Positions 25,376 to 33,313 of a DNA stretch of 64,000 bases are shown here, in pieces. The position numbers and the translations under genes are program-made. This DNA is from Candidatus Bathyarchaeota archaeon A05DMB-4 (lineage in GTDB: Archaea; Thermoproteota; Bathyarchaeia; Bathyarchaeales; SOJC01): the NCBI GenBank assembly GCA_019685575.1, contig JABFQO010000005.1, forward strand, positions 1 to 64,000, given 5' to 3'. The notes under the pieces were generated by a model, which was not told the DNA's origin, made no database searches, and saw only the letters and a list, made by a program, of their open reading frames with translations. Positions within the stretch are counted from its first letter, which is position 1; every line of letters starts with the position of its first letter.

Positions 25376-26293
25376 ATGCCGCTGAAACATCAAAAAACCG
25401 AAACCGAAACCCAACTCCTCAACGAAAGAATACACCACGCTAGGCATTATGCGCTTGTAGTGGACAAAACCTTATGCGTAGGCTGCGAAGTCTGCAAGCT
25501 CGTGTGCCCGAGAGAAGCCATAACCGTCACAAAAGTCGAAAAGAAACAAGGAGAAAAAGCACAGAAACCCAAAATCGACATCGACCTAGCAAAATGCCAC
25601 TATTGCGGCGTCTGCAACACCATGTGCCCCTACGGAGCCATAAAAGTCCTAATCGACGGCAAAAACATCCGCTCAGTGGTCGAAAAAGAAAGTTTTCCCG
25701 AACTAATCCGCGAGATAAAAGTGGACACAAGCAAATGTGACACGCGTTGTGTCGATTACGCAGAAGTGTGTCCCCTAAACCTCATCACAGTCACGTTCCT
25801 CACACCCGACGGCGAAAAAATCGAAAACCCGGACGAACTGTCGGAAAATGAAAAGAAAAACCTGAAAACCCAAATCGACATCAAAACCGAACTCTGCCCA
25901 TGCTGCAGAATCTGCGAACTAAAAGGCCCCACAGACGCGATCCAAGTCAAAAAAATATTCTACGGAACCATGAAAATCCACGAGGAAAAATGCCCAGAAG
26001 GATGCCGAGACTGCCTCGACGTTTGCCCAATCACAGGCGCCTTGTACCTTTCTGACGACGCCAAAAAAGTCAAGGTCAACGAAACCTTCTGCGTCTACTG
26101 TGGCGCATGCCGAATCGTGTGCCCCGTCCCCGAAGCCATAGAACTACACCGCACCACTGTCAAACACACGCCGGTCAAGTCGGGCGCGTGGAACAAAGCC
26201 CTCGAAAAACTCGCATCCACAAAGGAAGTAGCAAAAGAACTGCGGGCAAAAGGCGCGACAAAAGCCCGAGACTCGGTCGACCGACGATTCTAA
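25376..26293 (+). CDS. Polyferredoxin with five to six 4Fe-4S sites
   Basis: A 305-residue iron-sulfur protein, FwdF/MvhB-like in layout. Cluster motifs in order: CVGCEVCKLVCP, CHYCGVCNTMCP, an unusual CDTRCVDYAEVCP, CPCCRICELKGP (fourth Cys missing), CPEGCRDCLDVCP and CVYCGACRIVCP. It would carry electrons between a donor and the downstream HdrA. ATG 25376 is chosen because the TATA-like box at 25298 excludes earlier starts and AAAAAGGA lies upstream. It is 18 bp before hdrA and shares its operon. The coding strand is A+C-rich throughout. Confidence 0.85.
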   Translation: MPLKHQKTETETQLLNERIHHARHYALVVDKTLCVGCEVCKLVCPREAITVTKVEKKQGEKAQKPKIDIDLAKCHYCGVCNTMCPYGAIKVLIDGKNIRSVVEKESFPELIREIKVDTSKCDTRCVDYAEVCPLNLITVTFLTPDGEKIENPDELSENEKKNLKTQIDIKTELCPCCRICELKGPTDAIQVKKIFYGTMKIHEEKCPEGCRDCLDVCPITGALYLSDDAKKVKVNETFCVYCGACRIVCPVPEAIELHRTTVKHTPVKSGAWNKALEKLASTKEVAKELRAKGATKARDSVDRRF

Positions 26294-26311
26294 AAAGGAG
26301 GAAACCAAAAA

Positions 26312-28783
26312 ATGACCACCACACAAGAAGAAAACAAAACAAAAGAAACCGTTAAAGTGGAATTCGAAGAGCCCAGAATAGGCGTTTTCATCTGCCACTG
26401 CGGGCTTAACATCGCCGGCGTAATCGACATCAACGCGCTCGAGGAATACGCGAAACCCTTGCCCAACGTGGTGTACACTAAACAGAACCGTTACACGTGC
26501 GCCGACCCTGGACAAGACGAAATCAGGAAAGGAATCAAGGAGCACAAACTCAACCGCGTGGTAGTTGCGGCTTGCTCGCCCCGCATGCACGAACCCACTT
26601 TTCGCAAAACAGTTGCAGAGGCAGGGTTGAACCCGTTCTTCTTCGAAATGGCGAACATCCGTGAGTTCGACTCGTGGTGCCACGGAAGCATGCCAAAAGA
26701 AGCAACCGAGAAAGGAAAAGAGATAATCCGGATGGCAGTAGCGAAGGCGCGGTTGTTGATGCCGCTGAAGACGATTGAAGTGCCCGTGACCAATAAGGCG
26801 CTCGTCGTCGGCGGTGGAATTGCGGGTATAAACGCGGCTTTGGACCTTGCTGAGATGGGCTTCAAGGTGTATCTTCTTGAAAAGACCGAGAGCATCGGCG
26901 GTCACATGGCACAGTTGGACAAGACGTTCCCAACACTCGACTGCAGCATCTGCATCGAAGGTCCGAAGATGGTGGATGTTTCGAGGCACCCTAATATCGA
27001 AATAATATCGTACGCGGATCTGGTGAGCGTCAGCGGGTTTGTGGGTAATTTTCACGTGAAGATTAGGAAGAACCCGCGTTTCGTGATTCAGAAAAACTGT
27101 ACGGGCTGCGGCGAATGCAAGGACGTTTGTCCGATCGAGTACCCGAACGAGTGGGACATGAATATGGGCGTTAGGAAGGCGATTTCGATTCCGTTCGATC
27201 AGGCGGTGCCGCTGGTTTACACGATCAACAAGGATCACTGCATCGAGTGCTACAAGTGTGTGGACGCGTGCGGTGCGCGGCAGGCGATTGATTTTGAGCA
27301 GAAGCCCGAAGATGTGGAGTTGGATGTGGGCGCGATTATCGTGGCGACGGGGTATGACATTTATTTGCCGTACGATAACGCGTTGTATGGTTATGGTAAG
27401 TTTGACAACGTGATTACGGCTTTGGAGTTCGAACGGCTTATTTTGGCTGCTGGTCCGACTGGTGGGAAGGTGGTTCGGGCTTCGGACGGCAAGAAGCCGC
27501 ATAGTGTGGTGTTTATTCAGTGCATTGGTTCGCGGGATGTGAACAAGTACGAGTATTGCAGCGGTTTTTGTTGTATGTATTCGTTGAAGAACGCGATTCT
27601 GCTTAAGGAGAAGTACAAGGACGACGTGGAGGTTTATTTGATTTACATGGACATGCGGACGCCGTTCAAGGGTTATGAGGAGTTCTACCGCCGCGCTCGG
27701 GAGTCAAACATCAACTTTATTCGTGGTCGTGTGAGCCAGATTTTGGAGGATCCGGCGACCAAGAATTTGATTGTGAAGGCCGAGGACATGGCGTTGGGGA
27801 GTCCGATTGAGCTTGAGACGGAGATGGTGGTTTTGTCGACGGCTGCGGTGCCGAAGAAGGACGCGGCTGACGTTGCGAAGATTCTGAACATTTCGCGGGG
27901 TACGGATGGCTTCTTTATGGAGAGTCACCCGAAACTGAAGCCCATTGACACGCCCGTGGACGGGGTTTTTGTGGCTGGTGCTTGTCAGGCGCCGAAGGAC
28001 ATTCCCTACAGCGTTTCGCAGGGAAGCGGGGCGGCTGCTCGGGCGGCTACGATTTTGTCCAAGAAGACGTGGCGGATTGACCCAATTGTGGCGGTTGTGG
28101 ATCCGAAGAAGTGCCGTAACGTGACGACGAAGTGTGGCATCTGTGCGGGGAGGTGTCCGTATGGTTCGATTCGGGCTCCTGAGAAACAGCCGGCTGAGGT
28201 GATTACGGCTATGTGTCACGGTTGTGGCACGTGTGTTGCCGAGTGCCCGGCGGACGCGATTCAGCAGATGCACTTTACGGATGCACAGATTATGGCTCAG
28301 ATTCGGGCGGCTTTGGAGGACAAGCCTGAGGAGAAGATTTTGGGTTTCTTGTGCAACTGGTGTAGTTATGCGGGTGCGGATTTGGCTGGGACGAGCCGGT
28401 TTGAGTATCCGCCGAGCATTCGGGCGATTCGTGTGATGTGCAGTGGACGGGTGGACCGAGATTTTGTGTTGGAGGCGTTCAGGTTGGGTGCGGGCATGGT
28501 TTTGGTGGGTGCCTGTCACTTGCCGTACGACTGCCACTACATTAGCGGGAACTGGAAGATGAAAGCCCGGATGGACATCTTGGCGCCGATGCTGCAGAAA
28601 CTAGGCTTGAGTCCAGACAGGTTTAGAGTAGAGTACGTCAGCGCGGCGGAAGGAGTAAAATTCGCCGAAGTCATACGAGAAATGGATGCGAAGCTGAAGG
28701 AACTGGGACAAGAGAAGGTCAAAGCAGAAAACGCCAAACTAAAACCAATCCTGGACAACATGCTATCCAGAAAGAAGACATAA
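26312..28783 (+). CDS. hdrA: HdrA-type heterodisulfide reductase subunit with fused MvhD domain
   Basis: An 823-residue flavin/iron-sulfur protein. It has the HdrA N-terminal Cys block (FICHCGLNIAGVID), the FAD-binding GGGIAGINAALDLAEMG (about residue 166-182), the TFPTLDCSICIEGPKM block, ferredoxin motifs CTGCGECKDVCP and CIECYKCVDACG, YCSGFCCMYS, and two more, CGICAGRCP and CHGCGTCVAECP. The last 140 residues (FLCNWCSYAGADLAGTSR onward, with GACHLPYDCHY) are an MvhD-type 2Fe-2S domain that in methanogens links hydrogenase to HdrA. No hdrB, hdrC or mvhAG is nearby. Codon endings change from A/C to T/G near 26750 and back near 28570. Confidence 0.93.
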   Translation: MTTTQEENKTKETVKVEFEEPRIGVFICHCGLNIAGVIDINALEEYAKPLPNVVYTKQNRYTCADPGQDEIRKGIKEHKLNRVVVAACSPRMHEPTFRKTVAEAGLNPFFFEMANIREFDSWCHGSMPKEATEKGKEIIRMAVAKARLLMPLKTIEVPVTNKALVVGGGIAGINAALDLAEMGFKVYLLEKTESIGGHMAQLDKTFPTLDCSICIEGPKMVDVSRHPNIEIISYADLVSVSGFVGNFHVKIRKNPRFVIQKNCTGCGECKDVCPIEYPNEWDMNMGVRKAISIPFDQAVPLVYTINKDHCIECYKCVDACGARQAIDFEQKPEDVELDVGAIIVATGYDIYLPYDNALYGYGKFDNVITALEFERLILAAGPTGGKVVRASDGKKPHSVVFIQCIGSRDVNKYEYCSGFCCMYSLKNAILLKEKYKDDVEVYLIYMDMRTPFKGYEEFYRRARESNINFIRGRVSQILEDPATKNLIVKAEDMALGSPIELETEMVVLSTAAVPKKDAADVAKILNISRGTDGFFMESHPKLKPIDTPVDGVFVAGACQAPKDIPYSVSQGSGAAARAATILSKKTWRIDPIVAVVDPKKCRNVTTKCGICAGRCPYGSIRAPEKQPAEVITAMCHGCGTCVAECPADAIQQMHFTDAQIMAQIRAALEDKPEEKILGFLCNWCSYAGADLAGTSRFEYPPSIRAIRVMCSGRVDRDFVLEAFRLGAGMVLVGACHLPYDCHYISGNWKMKARMDILAPMLQKLGLSPDRFRVEYVSAAEGVKFAEVIREMDAKLKELGQEKVKAENAKLKPILDNMLSRKKT

Positions 28784-28814
28784 AGACGACTTTCGAACGA
28801 ATTGTGTTTACTGG

Positions 28815-29316
28815 TTATCGGCTTCTTAAGTCTTTAATTGTCTTTCTAAGATTTTCGATTTGTTCAGCGGTTATGTTTTCTATTGCTTTTTCGATTTCTA
28901 GAACAAATCTTCGTGCGTTTTCTACGTTCTTTCTTAACATTGTTTGGTTAAGTTCTCTTTCCACGTAATATTGGGTGTCTATTCTAATTTCTTTTGATTG
29001 TGAAATGTCGTAGACTAGATCTTTGCTGAAAACCTGTTTTTCTGCGAGTAATCTTGCTATGGCGATGGTGCAGTCGTGGATTTCTGATTTTTATGCCGAT
29101 CTTCATGAGCAGTGCGTAGAGTGCAAAGTATCTTGCGTAGTATGCGGTTGTGGTAATCCAGTCAGTTTCGTTTATCTGTTGGGCAGCATTCATCGTGTTG
29201 AGAGCGCTTATTGCTTTCTTGAGATAGGCTTTAGCGAGGTTTTCGTTTGGCTGTACGATTCTTACTCCTCTTTTTTGTTTGAGGCACCAGATTAGGGTTC
29301 TATCTTTCAGTGTAAT
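28815..29316 (-). pseudogene. HEPN-domain gene, frameshifted
   Basis: The minus strand encodes a HEPN protein in two frames. The first runs from an ATT (no ATG; ITLKDRTLIWCLKQK) through AKAYLKKAISALNTMNAAQQ and TTTAYYARYFALYALLMKIG. A run of five A where four are expected then shifts the frame. The rest (SEIHDCTIAIARLLAEKQVF to the stop at 28815) is in another frame. Repaired, it would be about 165 residues. HEPN proteins of this type pair with MNT nucleotidyltransferases as toxin-antitoxin modules, and the decayed MNT gene overlaps its start. Confidence 0.75.
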
Positions 29317-29905
29317 GCCCCCAAAGTAAGTTTATGAACAGGTCAGGGTTGTACAAGACTATGTGACTCTCAACTACTTCTTTTATTAAAACATCACCTG
29401 TTCTTAGTCCCTCTTGAAAATTCTCAATACTGCACGTTTTGATATTGACTTCTTTGCCATAAATCTTTCCACTTTTTTGATTTCTGAAGGCTGATTCGCG
29501 GTTAATTTGCCTAAGTAGAATAGGTCTATGTCGCTTGTTTCGGTTGCATAATTTTTTGCATAACACCGAAAAGCACCAGAGAACCTGTCAAGTTTAGATT
29601 GACAACATCTCGGAGATTTTTTTCATCAAGAAACTCTTTTCTAGATAATCAATGGTTGCAAGTTGTTCGGTGATTGCAAGAGTGTTTTGTCAAGGTGTTG
29701 TTGGGGTTTAGGGAGTATTCTTTGTTTTTTCCGACTTTTCTGGATACTAAGATTTTGTTTTTTCGAGTTGTTTTAAGTGCGGCAATAGAGTTACGTGGCT
29801 AACTTTGAGTTTCTTAGCCATTGCCCTTGCATGTAGGCTTGTCACGTAGTTAGTTCTATACAGACTTAAGATTATGAAGGATACATTGGTAATTTTTTCT
29901 TTCAT
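29300..29905 (-). pseudogene. HTH-MNT nucleotidyltransferase gene, heavily frameshifted
   Basis: From ATG 29905 the sequence reads MKEKITNVSFIILSLYRTNY and a winged-helix (HARAMAKKLKVSHVTLLPHL), then breaks at a short A-run. Later pieces in other frames give AITEQLATIDYLEKSFLMKK, then TGSLVLFG and YAKNYATETSDIDLFYLGK (the nucleotidyltransferase G-S...D-x-D pattern), and finally GDVLIKEVVESHIVLYNPDL to the stop at 29300. I count at least four frame changes, too many for assembly noise alone, so the module is probably dead. It overlaps the HEPN start as in intact MNT-HEPN pairs. Confidence 0.75.
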
Positions 29906-29985
29906 ATGGTAGAAATTACAACCAATCGGTGTTAAAACCTTCCGATCGCCATCATAGCCTCTTTACGATTACGTGTCCGAAACCA

Positions 29986-30176
29986 ATGCTAGATAACATA
30001 CCACGGAGAAAGAAAACATCAGAAATAGCCGCCGACATGACACAAGCCACGATACGCAAGGTAGGCTTAGCCCAAGGCTTAGTAGACTACAAGGTGTGCA
30101 GTATTGACCAACATGGACGGAACTATTCGCACAACGCAAACCAAGAATCAGCAAAAAGACGGGTAAATTAACGCAA
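29986..30176 (+). pseudogene. Remnant of a small conserved-looking gene
   Basis: A plus-strand frame from ATG 29986 gives TRKV-like sequence (ATIRKVGLAQGLVDYKVCSID). It continues best in the next frame as TWTELFAQRKPRISKKTGKL, so one indel near 30105 is inferred. I do not recognise the family. It lies between the decayed HEPN/MNT pair and the GNAT gene, making 28.8-30.2 kb a stretch of gene debris. Confidence 0.35.
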
Positions 30177-30692
30177 AGCCTTCATAATCTCATAATAAGC
30201 ACATGTTATGCCCCAGTATTCAGCGTTTTTCACGTACCGCATCCCAATTTTCTCCATAACCCGACGGGATGCAATGTTGTCTGGCTTTGCAAGCCCGATA
30301 ATACGGTTCAACCCGAGAACATCAAACCCATACGCAAGAGTTGCCCCTGCCGCTTCAGTAGCGTACCCCCGTCCCCAATACTCTCGTGCAATCACAAAAT
30401 CTACCTCAACCTCCAAGGTTTCAGCAATCAGGTTCAGCCCACAACGACCTAATAGAATCCGCTTATCCTTATCAGTTACCGCCCAAATCCCAAAACCATG
30501 CTTCGCCCAATGGGCTAGGATGTTGTCTAAGGACTTTTTAGCCTCTGCGCGAGTGTAGCCTCTGCCCAAGGGAAACCACCTGCCAACCTCGTAGTCTCCC
30601 ATAATCATAGCGTAGGCATCCAAATCCTCCAGACTAAACCGCCTAAGACAAAGCCTACCCGTCCAGACTTCACCACAACCACCCCGATTCAT
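30168..30692 (-). CDS. RimJ/RimL-type GNAT acetyltransferase
   Basis: A 174-residue acetyltransferase of the RimJ/RimL branch. It has TGRLCLRRFSLEDLDAYAMI at the start, then GIWAVTDKDKRILLGRCGL, EVDFVIAREYWGRGYATEAA (the acetyl-CoA binding R-G-Y-A-T-E-A) and NIASRRVMEKIGMRYV, all typical. ATG 30692 is preferred; an upstream ATG at 30770 would add 26 hydrophobic residues read from A+C-rich intergenic DNA. It may acetylate a protein N-terminus or a small molecule. Confidence 0.85.
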   Translation of the reverse strand: MNRGGCGEVWTGRLCLRRFSLEDLDAYAMIMGDYEVGRWFPLGRGYTRAEAKKSLDNILAHWAKHGFGIWAVTDKDKRILLGRCGLNLIAETLEVEVDFVIAREYWGRGYATEAAGATLAYGFDVLGLNRIIGLAKPDNIASRRVMEKIGMRYVKNAEYWGITCAYYEIMKALR

Positions 30693-30781
30693 CCACAATT
30701 CACCAACAACCTTTCCATCAAACCAACACACTACAAAAAACAACCATACAAACATTACTACCTCCTCCACCCCTCCAAAAT

Positions 30782-30800
30782 CATATTTGAAGCCTAATAG
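30782..30800 (+). repeat. Partial copy of the dispersed element
   Basis: CATATTTGAAGCCTAATAG matches the element with the second ATATTTG unit missing and the downstream half replaced by AAAGTCTAGTCCC. It lies about 135 bp upstream of full copy 3 on the same strand and looks like a deletion derivative. Confidence 0.6.
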
Positions 30801-30860
30801 AAAGTCTAGTCCCTGCTGCTATCTGCGCTATCACAGAGAACAGAAACCAACCTGGTGCCA

Positions 30861-30989
30861 TGCAGAAACGATACCTAGACTATAGAGCATGTGCGCCTTC
30901 CCAGAGAATCTAAAAAGTGCCAAGAAGAGTCTAATCATATTTGGGGTGTATTTGGAGCCTAATAGGAGCATATATGGAAGAGGGTCTAG
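30861..30989 (+). repeat. Dispersed intergenic element, copy 3, with extended 5' block
   Basis: The core is 30936-30989. It differs from the others at a few bases (GGGGTG for GCGGTA, and GGAGCATATATGG for GGATCATATATGG). Upstream, TGCAGAAACGATACCTAGAC at 30861-30880 matches the same block before copy 4 with one mismatch, at a similar distance. The flanking plus strand from about 30.2 to 31.8 kb is A+C-rich. No gene overlaps it. Confidence 0.85.
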
Positions 30990-31014
30990 AACAGTGTCGA
31001 GACCTCGGAAAAAC

Positions 31015-31278
31015 TCACCTTTCCCCTTTATCAACTTTAAACATTTCACAAAGAAGATTATACAATTCCTCCCCACCTTCCACCTTGCTGAACATGTCAC
31101 GTTCAACCCGCAAAACCTTCTGCATCACCTCATAATTCTTCCGCCATTCCAACTCCTGCCAAATTATCTTGTAATTCTTCAACTCGATCCAAGCCCGAAA
31201 AATAATCACCAAAAACATCCCTACAGTCACAGCCAAATTCAACACATAAATCGCTAAAATCTCATCCAACACTCTCAC
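31015..31278 (-). CDS. Small membrane protein with coiled-coil tail
   Basis: An 87-residue protein that I do not recognise. Residues 6-28 (EILAIYVLNLAVTVGMFLVI) form one membrane span. The rest is charged and helical (KNYKIIWQELEWRKNYEVMQ). Almost all codons end in G or T, because it lies antisense in a plus-strand A+C-rich domain; the neighbouring FUN14 gene on the other strand uses A/C endings. Divergent from FUN14. Confidence 0.55.
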   Translation of the reverse strand: MRVLDEILAIYVLNLAVTVGMFLVIIFRAWIELKNYKIIWQELEWRKNYEVMQKVLRVERDMFSKVEGGEELYNLLCEMFKVDKGER

Positions 31279-31402
31279 CCTTTAACAAAACAATAGAAAA
31301 CAACAAACAATTAAAACTATCCCCAAACCAACAAAAACCAACAAAAACCACACTAAAACCCTAAAAACAAAACACACAATACAACTATAAACAGATGAAA
31401 AA

Positions 31403-31711
31403 ATGAGCGAAATCGCTATCCCATTAGCATACCAATTAACCGTAGGCGGATTAGGCGGCTACCTACTAGGATACGCACTAAAAAAAATAACAAAACTCAT
31501 CGCCTTCTTAATCGGCGTAATCCTCCTCGCAATCGTTTACCTCGCCTACAGCGGCATGCTCAACATCAACTATGAAGGATTCGTAAATGAAATCAAAAAC
31601 GCCCTAGCATACGTCGGAGAAGGGCTAAAAGCACTAACACCATTCATATCCAACCTCCCCTTCGTCGGAAGCTTCATCCTCGGCCTATTCATAGCATGGA
31701 AAATCGCCTAA
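31403..31711 (+). CDS. FUN14 family membrane protein
   Basis: A 102-residue protein with the FUN14 pattern. A Gly-rich first helix (LTVGGLGGYLLGYALKKITK) is followed by a second span (LIAFLIGVILLAIVYLAYSG), a short polar domain, and a third span near the end (FVGSFILGLFIAWKIA). In eukaryotes FUN14 proteins are mitochondrial outer-membrane proteins; the archaeal role is unknown. Codons end mostly in A or C. Confidence 0.8.
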   Translation: MSEIAIPLAYQLTVGGLGGYLLGYALKKITKLIAFLIGVILLAIVYLAYSGMLNINYEGFVNEIKNALAYVGEGLKALTPFISNLPFVGSFILGLFIAWKIA

Positions 31712-31821
31712 AAACCAACCCCAAAACCTTCTAAAAAACCAAAACCAAACAAACAAGAAACATTTTAAGAAACAACCCTCTAAACATGAAAACACAAAAC
31801 CAAAAAACCAGCCCAAAAAAC

Positions 31822-31899
31822 GGGCCGGTAGTTCAGCCTGGTACGAACGCCTGATTCGCAATCAGGAAGCCGCGGGTTCAAATCCCGCCCGGTCCACCA
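31822..31899 (+). tRNA. tRNA-Ala (anticodon CGC), CCA encoded
   Basis: The cloverleaf is complete. The acceptor stem GGGCCGG/CCGGTCC includes a G3-T70 pair, the alanine identity element. The anticodon stem CCTGA/TCAGG surrounds TTCGCAA, giving CGC. The T arm has GGGTTCAAATCCC. The 3' CCA is encoded (31897-31899). Confidence 0.96.
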
Positions 31900-32008
31900 G
31901 TACGGAGCATTTGTACTCAGGGAAGACTGAAAAGGAACTTGACAGTTTTGCTCGAGAAAGGATTCTACAATGGAAAAAATTTGAAAAATTGGAGTTTTTT
32001 ATAGTTGT

Positions 32009-32254
32009 TTACACAAGGCAGAAGTTGGAGTTTTTAATTTTTCCTTTATGGTCGATGACTACTTCGAATTTTTCCATCCACGGGTGGCCGCCTACGTCAA
32101 TTGGGCATGTACCTTTCACTACCCAAGCTTCTTCTTTTTGTTCCGCAGAAACAATGTCAACCTTATCCACGTTCTTCCTCTTTTTCACGTAATCTATAGT
32201 GATGTTCTGGATTTCTTTGGGGCTAACCATAGCGATTTTCACCTTTTGAGGCAT
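32009..32254 (-). CDS. Small hypothetical protein
   Basis: An 81-residue protein that I do not recognise. It has a Lys-rich helical part (PKEIQNITIDYVKKRKNVDK) followed by strands (AWVVKGTCPIDVGGHPWMEK, FEVVIDHKGKI), a pattern like a small PepSY- or lipocalin-type beta sheet. The DNA between it and tRNA-Ala (31900-32008) holds nothing I recognise; I looked there for an integrase fragment and found none. Confidence 0.5.
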   Translation of the reverse strand: MPQKVKIAMVSPKEIQNITIDYVKKRKNVDKVDIVSAEQKEEAWVVKGTCPIDVGGHPWMEKFEVVIDHKGKIKNSNFCLV

Positions 32255-32369
32255 ATGTGGTTTCGGGTTAAATTAAGAGTTATGAATAGATGATTAATAG
32301 TAAGACTCATTTTCCTTATTCTCTAAAGTATCCACAGAAAGTAGGTAATACGCTCAGATTCCGAACAGC

Positions 32370-33218
32370 CTAAATTATAAGAGAGTCTAAAATCGCGTGA
32401 ACCGCTGCTTTATGAAGTTTCTTTCCTCGTTCTATCCCTCGACTACAGAGGTTGAAGCCGCCTAACGCCTCCAGCGTCAACGAAGGCACATTATGATAAA
32501 GTGGATAGTAGGTTTCGAGGACGCCTTCATTTACTGCTAACATTCTGCCGTTCATTCCCGGCCACAAGCCGTTAATTTTTGCGGGTTTTCCTCCGGCTTT
32601 TCTCACAGCGTTTATGGCGGTTTCGCATAGTTTGTAGCATGTTTTTTGAATTTCTGGCTTTATTTTTGGATGGGCGGAGAATGCTGGGCAGAAGTCGTGG
32701 AATGTTTTTTGGAGGATGAAGTATCTGTACGCCGGATAGAAGTTGTGTAGGTCTATGATGAGGTGTGGTTGAATGCGTTTTACTGTGTTGTAGATTGCTT
32801 GTGCTTCTGTGGTTTTTCTTTTTTTGTGGTCTCGGTTGATGTCGCCTCTATACAGCCTGTTCGATCTTGCTGCATAAGAAGTAAGTAAGCTGGTTTTGTT
32901 TTTTCTGCAAAGATGTTCGAAAATTTTAGCGCCGTCGGGGTTTGCGATTGGTATTATGTAAAGTTTTGTTTTTTCTTTTACGTGACGGTGTTCTTTCGTT
33001 GTGGGATTTTGGATTTCTCTAACATACTCCAGCATGGCTTCGGTTGATGTAGGTTCGTTTCCATGCTGACGACAGACGATTAGGACTCGTTTGTCGCCTT
33101 TGCCTACTGATGTCATGAGTATTTTGTTTCTATGCCTGGATAAGCCGATTTCTTCAACATCAACGTCCTTTTTCTTTAGCTTCAAGCATTCATCTATGAC
33201 TTCTTTATAGGTGTGCAA
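32370..33218 (-). CDS. M14-family zinc carboxypeptidase-like protein
   Basis: A 282-residue hydrolase of the M14 / succinylglutamate-desuccinylase superfamily. Candidate zinc ligands: His and Glu in RQHGNEP (about residue 49-55) and His in IDLHNFYP (about 157). DINRDH (about 128-133) fits the substrate-binding Asn-Arg pair. A Glu near the C-terminus (SLTLEALGGFN) is the likely general base. The substrate may be a peptide or an amide-linked amino acid. There is no signal peptide, so it should be cytoplasmic. Confidence 0.85.
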   Translation of the reverse strand: MHTYKEVIDECLKLKKKDVDVEEIGLSRHRNKILMTSVGKGDKRVLIVCRQHGNEPTSTEAMLEYVREIQNPTTKEHRHVKEKTKLYIIPIANPDGAKIFEHLCRKNKTSLLTSYAARSNRLYRGDINRDHKKRKTTEAQAIYNTVKRIQPHLIIDLHNFYPAYRYFILQKTFHDFCPAFSAHPKIKPEIQKTCYKLCETAINAVRKAGGKPAKINGLWPGMNGRMLAVNEGVLETYYPLYHNVPSLTLEALGGFNLCSRGIERGKKLHKAAVHAILDSLII

Positions 33219-33313
33219 AGGGGTTTCACGCGGTTTCTTAGAAGATTGTAGTGTCAGGTTTGGCTTGTTAAAACTTTCTGTGTTTCCTTCGTGATGTTTC
33301 GTGATGCTCTATG

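Noticed and set aside
26144-27502. Long (452-residue) open frame antisense to polyferredoxin and hdrA
   Set aside because: The sense genes carry full sets of iron-sulfur motifs; the antisense frame is an artefact of composition.
27704-28537. Antisense open frame of 277 residues within hdrA
   Set aside because: Arg/His/Asn-rich, with no domain; a mirror of the G+T-rich part of hdrA.
30941-31135. Short frames through the repeat copies sharing IWSLIG-MEEG or YLEPNR-IYGRG peptides
   Set aside because: The DNA is conserved at all codon positions and the frames differ in start and end, so the similarity is of DNA, not protein.
31900-32008. Possible integrase or attachment-site remnant after tRNA-Ala(CGC)
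   Set aside because: No duplicate of the tRNA 3' end and no recombinase motif were found nearby.
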